Of a DNA stretch of 64,000 nucleotides, positions 59,943 to 64,000 are shown piece after piece. The notes below the pieces were generated by a model. That model ran no database searches and had not been told where the DNA came from. It worked only from the letters and a program-made list of their open reading frames with translations. A program made the translations under genes and the position numbers. The first letter of the stretch is position 1. Each line of letters begins with the position of its first letter. The DNA comes from Cryptomeria japonica. Its lineage: Eukaryota > Streptophyta > Pinopsida > Cupressales > Cupressaceae. The stretch spans positions 158,981,317 to 159,045,316 of the forward strand of contig NC_081405.1 of assembly GCF_030272615.1 (NCBI RefSeq). The letters run 5' to 3'.

Positions 59943-60051
59943 GTACGGTACAGATTGCTACAGTGCCGCCGTACGGACTACTACATTGCCGCGTGAACAG
60001 TACCGCGTGAATAGTGCCGCCGTACGGATTGCTACAGTGCCGCTCGAATAG
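59943..60051 (+). repeat. GC-rich minisatellite inside the LTR leader
   Basis: GATTGCTACAGTGCCGCCGT with following ACGGA occurs, complete or in part, about three times (59953, 59980 variant, 60027), and GTACCGCGTGAA-like words twice. This is the only GC-rich part of the LTR. Confidence 0.8.
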
Positions 60052-60400
60052 TAATTTTTTCAAAAAAATTAAAATTTGCAGTTTGCAGATTTTTTTCAAC
60101 TACTGGGACAGCTAAAATCAGGTTTTTATCTTACATTGTAATGAATTTGTTTTCCAGGCATATTGGCCATAAAACAGAACAAACATTCCCTTGATAGTTT
60201 CGTAAATTAATTCCAGCAGTAATATTATTGTTCCAGTATTATTTTAAGCATAGGAGTTTATTCCAGTATTGTTTCATTGCTCATTATTACCAAAAAAAAA
60301 CACAAAAAAATCTATAAACATTCAAAAACCAAAACAAATTCAAATCTACTGCATTCAAAAGAAACAATCAGTAGAGGAGAGCCAAGTTGAGTTCTTACAT

Positions 60401-60412
60401 TGGTATCAGAGC
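60401..60412 (+). promoter_or_regulatory. Primer binding site (tRNA-Met-type)
   Basis: TGGTATCAGAGC, complementary to the 3' end of plant initiator tRNA-Met, one base after the LTR end. It fixes the LTR border and shows minus-strand DNA synthesis is primed by tRNA-Met. Confidence 0.93.
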
Positions 60413-60538
60413 TAAATCCTGCCATCCTGAGGGTTTAGCAATCACATGCAGCCGCCTGAGGTTGGTTCTCACAGATATTACACTTGCAGGCGAGCTTTGT
60501 TTGACAGGGAACAAGAATTTGACAGGCAGTCAGGCACC

Positions 60539-62356
60539 ATGGGTGACAGGCAAGGGGGTAGCCCACCCAGAGGTGATAGGAATGAGGAGCAAGAAACAAG
60601 GGAATTTTTCAAAGCAATGGCTACAGGACAGTAGCAAATGGCTCAGGCCTTGCAGGCACTCACCACCATGATTGAGCGCATGAACCCACAAGACAGACAG
60701 AATCAGGAGCAAGGGGATAATAGGAGTGTAGTGGGATCACCTAGAGCTCATAGGACTCATTCCAGGACAGCAGACAAGCCTACACGTCCTACCTTCATTA
60801 GAGATGAGCCTGAGGTAGCACCTACAGGAGAACCAAGAGAGGAGATGTTCGCAGATATCCTCATGGCTGCGAATGACGAATGGGATTTATTGACTCCACA
60901 GGTGCGAGAGAGGATGACATTCGAGAGGTTTGTTAATCAGAGGAGAGAGCATTATAGGTCACTCAGACAGGATAGGAGGCCTAGAGGTCAAAATAGTGAG
61001 CTGAATAGGGTTACAGGCAAGCTTACTATGCCTACATTTGATGGGAGTGGTAAGATGACAGCTCAAGCTTGGATTCATAAGCTTGACACATTTTTGGCAC
61101 TGAGGCCAATGACAGAGATTGAAGCTATCAAATACGCCACTTTGCATTTGGAGGGAGTAGCACATGATTGGTGGTACCATGGTATGGTAACACTTCAACA
61201 TAATCAGGTGACAGAGTACCAGGACTTCGTGGATAGGTTGGTTGAAAGATTTGACAAGAAAGATCCAGAGGTTTACTTCCGGGACTTAGCACAGCTGAAA
61301 CAAACAGGCAACTTGGAGTATTTCATTGGTGAATTTCAGCGGTTGGCAGTCATGGTGCCAAACATTTCAGAGCGTAGATTGATAGTTCTTTTCATTGAGG
61401 GCCTATTCGAACCACTGAGAGGTTGGATAAAGGCATTTGATCCTATTTCTTTAAAGGAAGCTATGAAAAAGGGAAGAAGTATGGAACATGCAGTCCCAAC
61501 AAACAAATTTCAGTCCAAAGGAGCATCTTCTAGTAAGGATAACAAACCATTTTATAAAAAACCAGAGAGGACTGATTTTAAAAATGATTCTAAAGATAAA
61601 ACTCCAGCACCTTTTGACAGGGAAACATTAAATGATTTGAGGAAGAAAAAATTGTGTTTCTACTGTAAGGGACCCTATGATGCAAACCATGATTGTCCTC
61701 TTAGACCAAAGGGCAAAGCTAACAAAGTTATGTGGGCATACTATGAGGAAACGGAATCAGATAATTCAGATCAGCAGTCTGATATAGAGGAAATAGATGG
61801 TGAAAAAGAGGAAGACAAGGCTGAAAACTTGTCTAAAATGGAGTCCAAGGATGGGGAAGGAGATGGACAACTTAGGGAAGCTCGTCTCACAAGTATCAAG
61901 CAGGAAGGGTCATTCCGAATGAGAGGAGTGCTTGCTGGACAGCGAGTCATAACTTTGGTTGATACAGGTGCCACTCATAATTTCATTGATGCTAGGATGG
62001 TGGAGAAGTGTGGCATACAAACAGAGGAGTTTGGGGGAATTAGAGTGAGGGTAGCTGATGGCTATGTCCTCAAATGTGATCGTAAGATCACTGGACTCCC
62101 ATTGAAAGTTAATAATTATGACTTTAAGGCAGATTTCTATGTTGTGCCTATGGGAGATACAGATATAGTCCTTGGGATGAGTTGGTTGCATGATATTGGG
62201 GAGTTCACTCTTAACCTCAAGGAGATGGAGATGAGGTTTAAAGTGAATGGGAAGACACATATTCTTAAGGCAATCAGGGACAGTGATCTCAGGATGGTTT
62301 CTTTCCGGAGGATGGCTAGATTGATTCGACATGATCAGGTAGAGTGGGCAGCATAG
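60539..62356 (+). CDS. Ty3/gypsy gag-protease (one internal UAG)
   Basis: Structural Gag and aspartic protease of a Ty3/gypsy retrotransposon. The likely start is ATG 60539 (MGDRQGGSPPRGDR). An in-frame TAG at 60632-60634 interrupts ATGQ/QMAQAL, and reading is then open from 60638. The retrotransposon gag domain lies around 61040-61500 (KLTMPTFDGSGKMTAQAWIH, YATLHLEGVAHDWWYHGM, YFRDLAQLKQTGNLEYFIGE). A CCHC-type knuckle CFYCKGPYDANHDC is near 61658-61699, then an acidic linker, then the protease with catalytic DTGATHNF (about 61960-61983) and DIVLGMSWL. It ends with TAG at 62354-62356, after which pol continues in the same frame. In related elements gag and pol form one frame, so both TAGs look like recent point mutations. 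Confidence 0.9.
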
Positions 62357-64000
62357 TGCATGTTGATGCCATCACAGGAGGGACAGCAAAAGATTGAATA
62401 TCCTCCTGATATTCAGGAGCTTAGAGTTAAACACTCTAAGGTGTTCAGTGACATTCCACCAGGTAGACCACCAGACAGGGGTATTGAGCACATCATTGAG
62501 TTAGAGGAGGGGGCTAAACCCATCATGATTACACCTTACAGGCATCCGAAGAGGTTGAAGGATGAAATTGAGAAAACCGTAAAGGAGTTACTTGCTATGG
62601 GCCACATTAGACCAAGTAAGTCTCCTTTTGCTTCTTCAGTGGTCTTAGTGAAGAAGAAGGATGGGACATTGAGGATGTGCATTGATTACAGGGTGCTTAA
62701 TAGGAAGACAATTAAAAACAGGTACCCCATTCCTAGGATTGATGAGTTGATAGATGAGCTTCATGGAGCTTGCTTCTTCTCGAAGATAGATTTGAGATCA
62801 GGTTATCACCAGATCAGAGTTAGAGAGCAGGACATTGAGAAGACAGCCTTTAGATGTCATTGTGGCCATTTTGAGTTTGTAGTTATGCCATTTGGGCTAA
62901 CTAATGCACCTGCTACTTTTCAGGCAACAATGAATCGGGTTTTCCATCCTCAGTTGAGGAAATTTGTACTTGTCTTCTTCGATGATATCTTGGTATACAG
63001 TAGATCTTGGGAGGAGCACTTGGTTCACCTTGACAAGGTGTTGGATATATTGAGCAGAGAGTCCTTGTATGCAAAGGAGTCAAAGTGTGATTTGGGCATG
63101 ACAGAGTTGTTGTACTTGGGTCACATCATCAGTGCAGAGGGCGTACGCATGGATCTTGAAAAGATTCGTGCCATTGTGGAGTGGCCTTCACCGGTGAACC
63201 TTACACAATTGAGGGGCTTTCTGGGATTATGTGGTTTCTACAAGAGGTTTGTGGATGGATATTCTAGGCATGCAGCACCCTTGACAGATTTGATGAGAAA
63301 GGGAGCTTTCTTGTGGACTCCTGAGGCACAAGAGTGTTTTGAGAAATTTAAGGAGTTGATGACTTCTTGTCCAGTGTTAGCATTACCAGATTTCAGCAAA
63401 CCTTTTGAGCTACACTGTGATGCTTCCGGGGAAGGCATTGGAGCGGTGCTTATGCAGGAAAAGCACCCTATTGCTTATGAGAGCAGGAAATTGAGAGGGC
63501 CAGAGCGGAGCTTCAACATATATGATAAGGAGATGTTAGCCATTATGCATGCTTTGGCTAAATTCAGGCAATATTTGGTAGGTAGCAAATTTTGTATCAA
63601 AACCGACCATAATAGCCTAAAATACTTTTTGGGGCAGCGAGATCTCAATGATAGGCAGCAGAAGTGGATGAGCAAGTTACAGTCCTATGACTTTGACATT
63701 ACATATTTTAAGGGGACACAGAATGTAGTTGTTGATGCCTTATCACGTAGGCCCCATTTGAGCCTATTGATAGACATATCGGAGGATTGGAGACACTTGA
63801 TCCTTGCAGAGTATGCAAAGGATACTTGGGCAGCTGGATTCATAGATGGGAATATTCAGGACAGCAGATACACCCTTGTGAATGAGCTCATCATTTACAA
63901 AGGGCGAATATTTTTGGTTCCAGGATCAGCAGTGAGGAGGATGGTTTTGAAATCTTTTCATGATTCACCTATGGCAGGACATCCTGGTTACTACAAGACA
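62357..64000 (+). CDS. Ty3/gypsy pol: reverse transcriptase, RNase H, integrase start (partial)
   Basis: Continues in frame with gag-protease past one TAG and stays open for 548 codons to the window edge, so the end is missing. Reverse transcriptase: [66 protein letters not shown], and the catalytic [10 protein letters not shown] (FFDD form of YxDD, about 62971-63000). The connection carries [12 protein letters not shown] and [15 protein letters not shown]. RNase [49 protein letters not shown]. The last residues ([17 protein letters not shown]) are the His side of the HHCC zinc domain of integrase. No frameshift is seen, which makes this the best preserved mobile element in the window. Confidence 0.93.

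Larger units (their letters stand above)
59086..60399 (+). mobile_element. 5' LTR of a Ty3/gypsy element
   Basis: Begins TGTGATGTCCCCTTCTAGCT and ends ...GTTCTTACA one base before a perfect primer binding site. Length 1314 bp. It has a TATA box at 59668-59674 and a GC-rich minisatellite at 59943-60051. The bases preceding the LTR (TAGAG) would be the target duplication, but the 3' LTR is outside the window. Confidence 0.88.

Overview
The window is nuclear DNA of a seed plant, most likely a gymnosperm (conifer or relative). The evidence is one compact, intact intron-containing plant gene in a sea of decayed LTR retrotransposons, LINE remnants, microsatellites, a long degenerate telomere-like tract and diverged tandem repeats. 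Codon use, GT-AG introns and retroelement lineages are all plant-like. The gymnosperm assignment is an inference from repeat load and style, not from a species marker. A 500-N assembly gap lies at 46001-46500.

Layout. 0-1 kb: end of a Ty3/gypsy polyprotein (integrase C-terminus). 2.5-5.5 kb: decayed Ty1/copia pol, cut at its 5' side by a (TA)n tract and followed by an 860-bp LTR. 5.6-6.3 kb: purine-rich repeat. 7.1-8.5 kb: decayed minus-strand protein of unknown family. 11-13 kb: LTR-like AT-rich block with nested tandem repeats. 13.6-16.2 kb: degenerate (TTAGGG)n-type tract, abutted by a LINE reverse-transcriptase tail. 18.07-20.56 kb: a 2.5-kb near-perfect palindrome whose arms are built of tandem repeats, a foldback-type element. 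20.8-24.1 kb: gag relic and long CT/GA tracts. 25.3-31.8 kb: the gene-like islet, with an F-box fragment, a beta-hexosaminidase pseudogene and a complete nine-exon lipoxygenase gene (875 codons, all splice phases consistent, iron ligands present). 32 kb: a small inverted-repeat element carrying a hammerhead-ribozyme-like core. 35.9-38.9 kb: LINE RNase H relic and an associated decayed reading frame. 39.6-52.3 kb: a mosaic of repeat families A and B, some copies inverted, around a gypsy LTR-gag relic, a palindromic CCCGTACGGG array, the gap, and a candidate DNA transposon (46.5-49.2 kb) with GGGGGCCCG-rich ends and a broken transposase-like frame. 53-59 kb: short tandem duplications and microsatellites. 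59.1-64 kb: the 5' 4.9 kb of a young Ty3/gypsy element (LTR, primer binding site, gag-protease, reverse transcriptase-RNase H-integrase) running off the window and interrupted by only two in-frame UAG codons.

Only the lipoxygenase looks like a functional host gene. It would oxygenate linoleic/linolenic acid at the head of oxylipin synthesis. The rest is transposon history. The strongest candidates for something undescribed are the tandem-repeat palindrome at 18.07-20.56 kb, the GGGGGCCCG-ended element at 46.5-49.2 kb, and the hammerhead-like hairpin at 32.0 kb. No computation was run: homologies are from reading the sequence and recalled family motifs.
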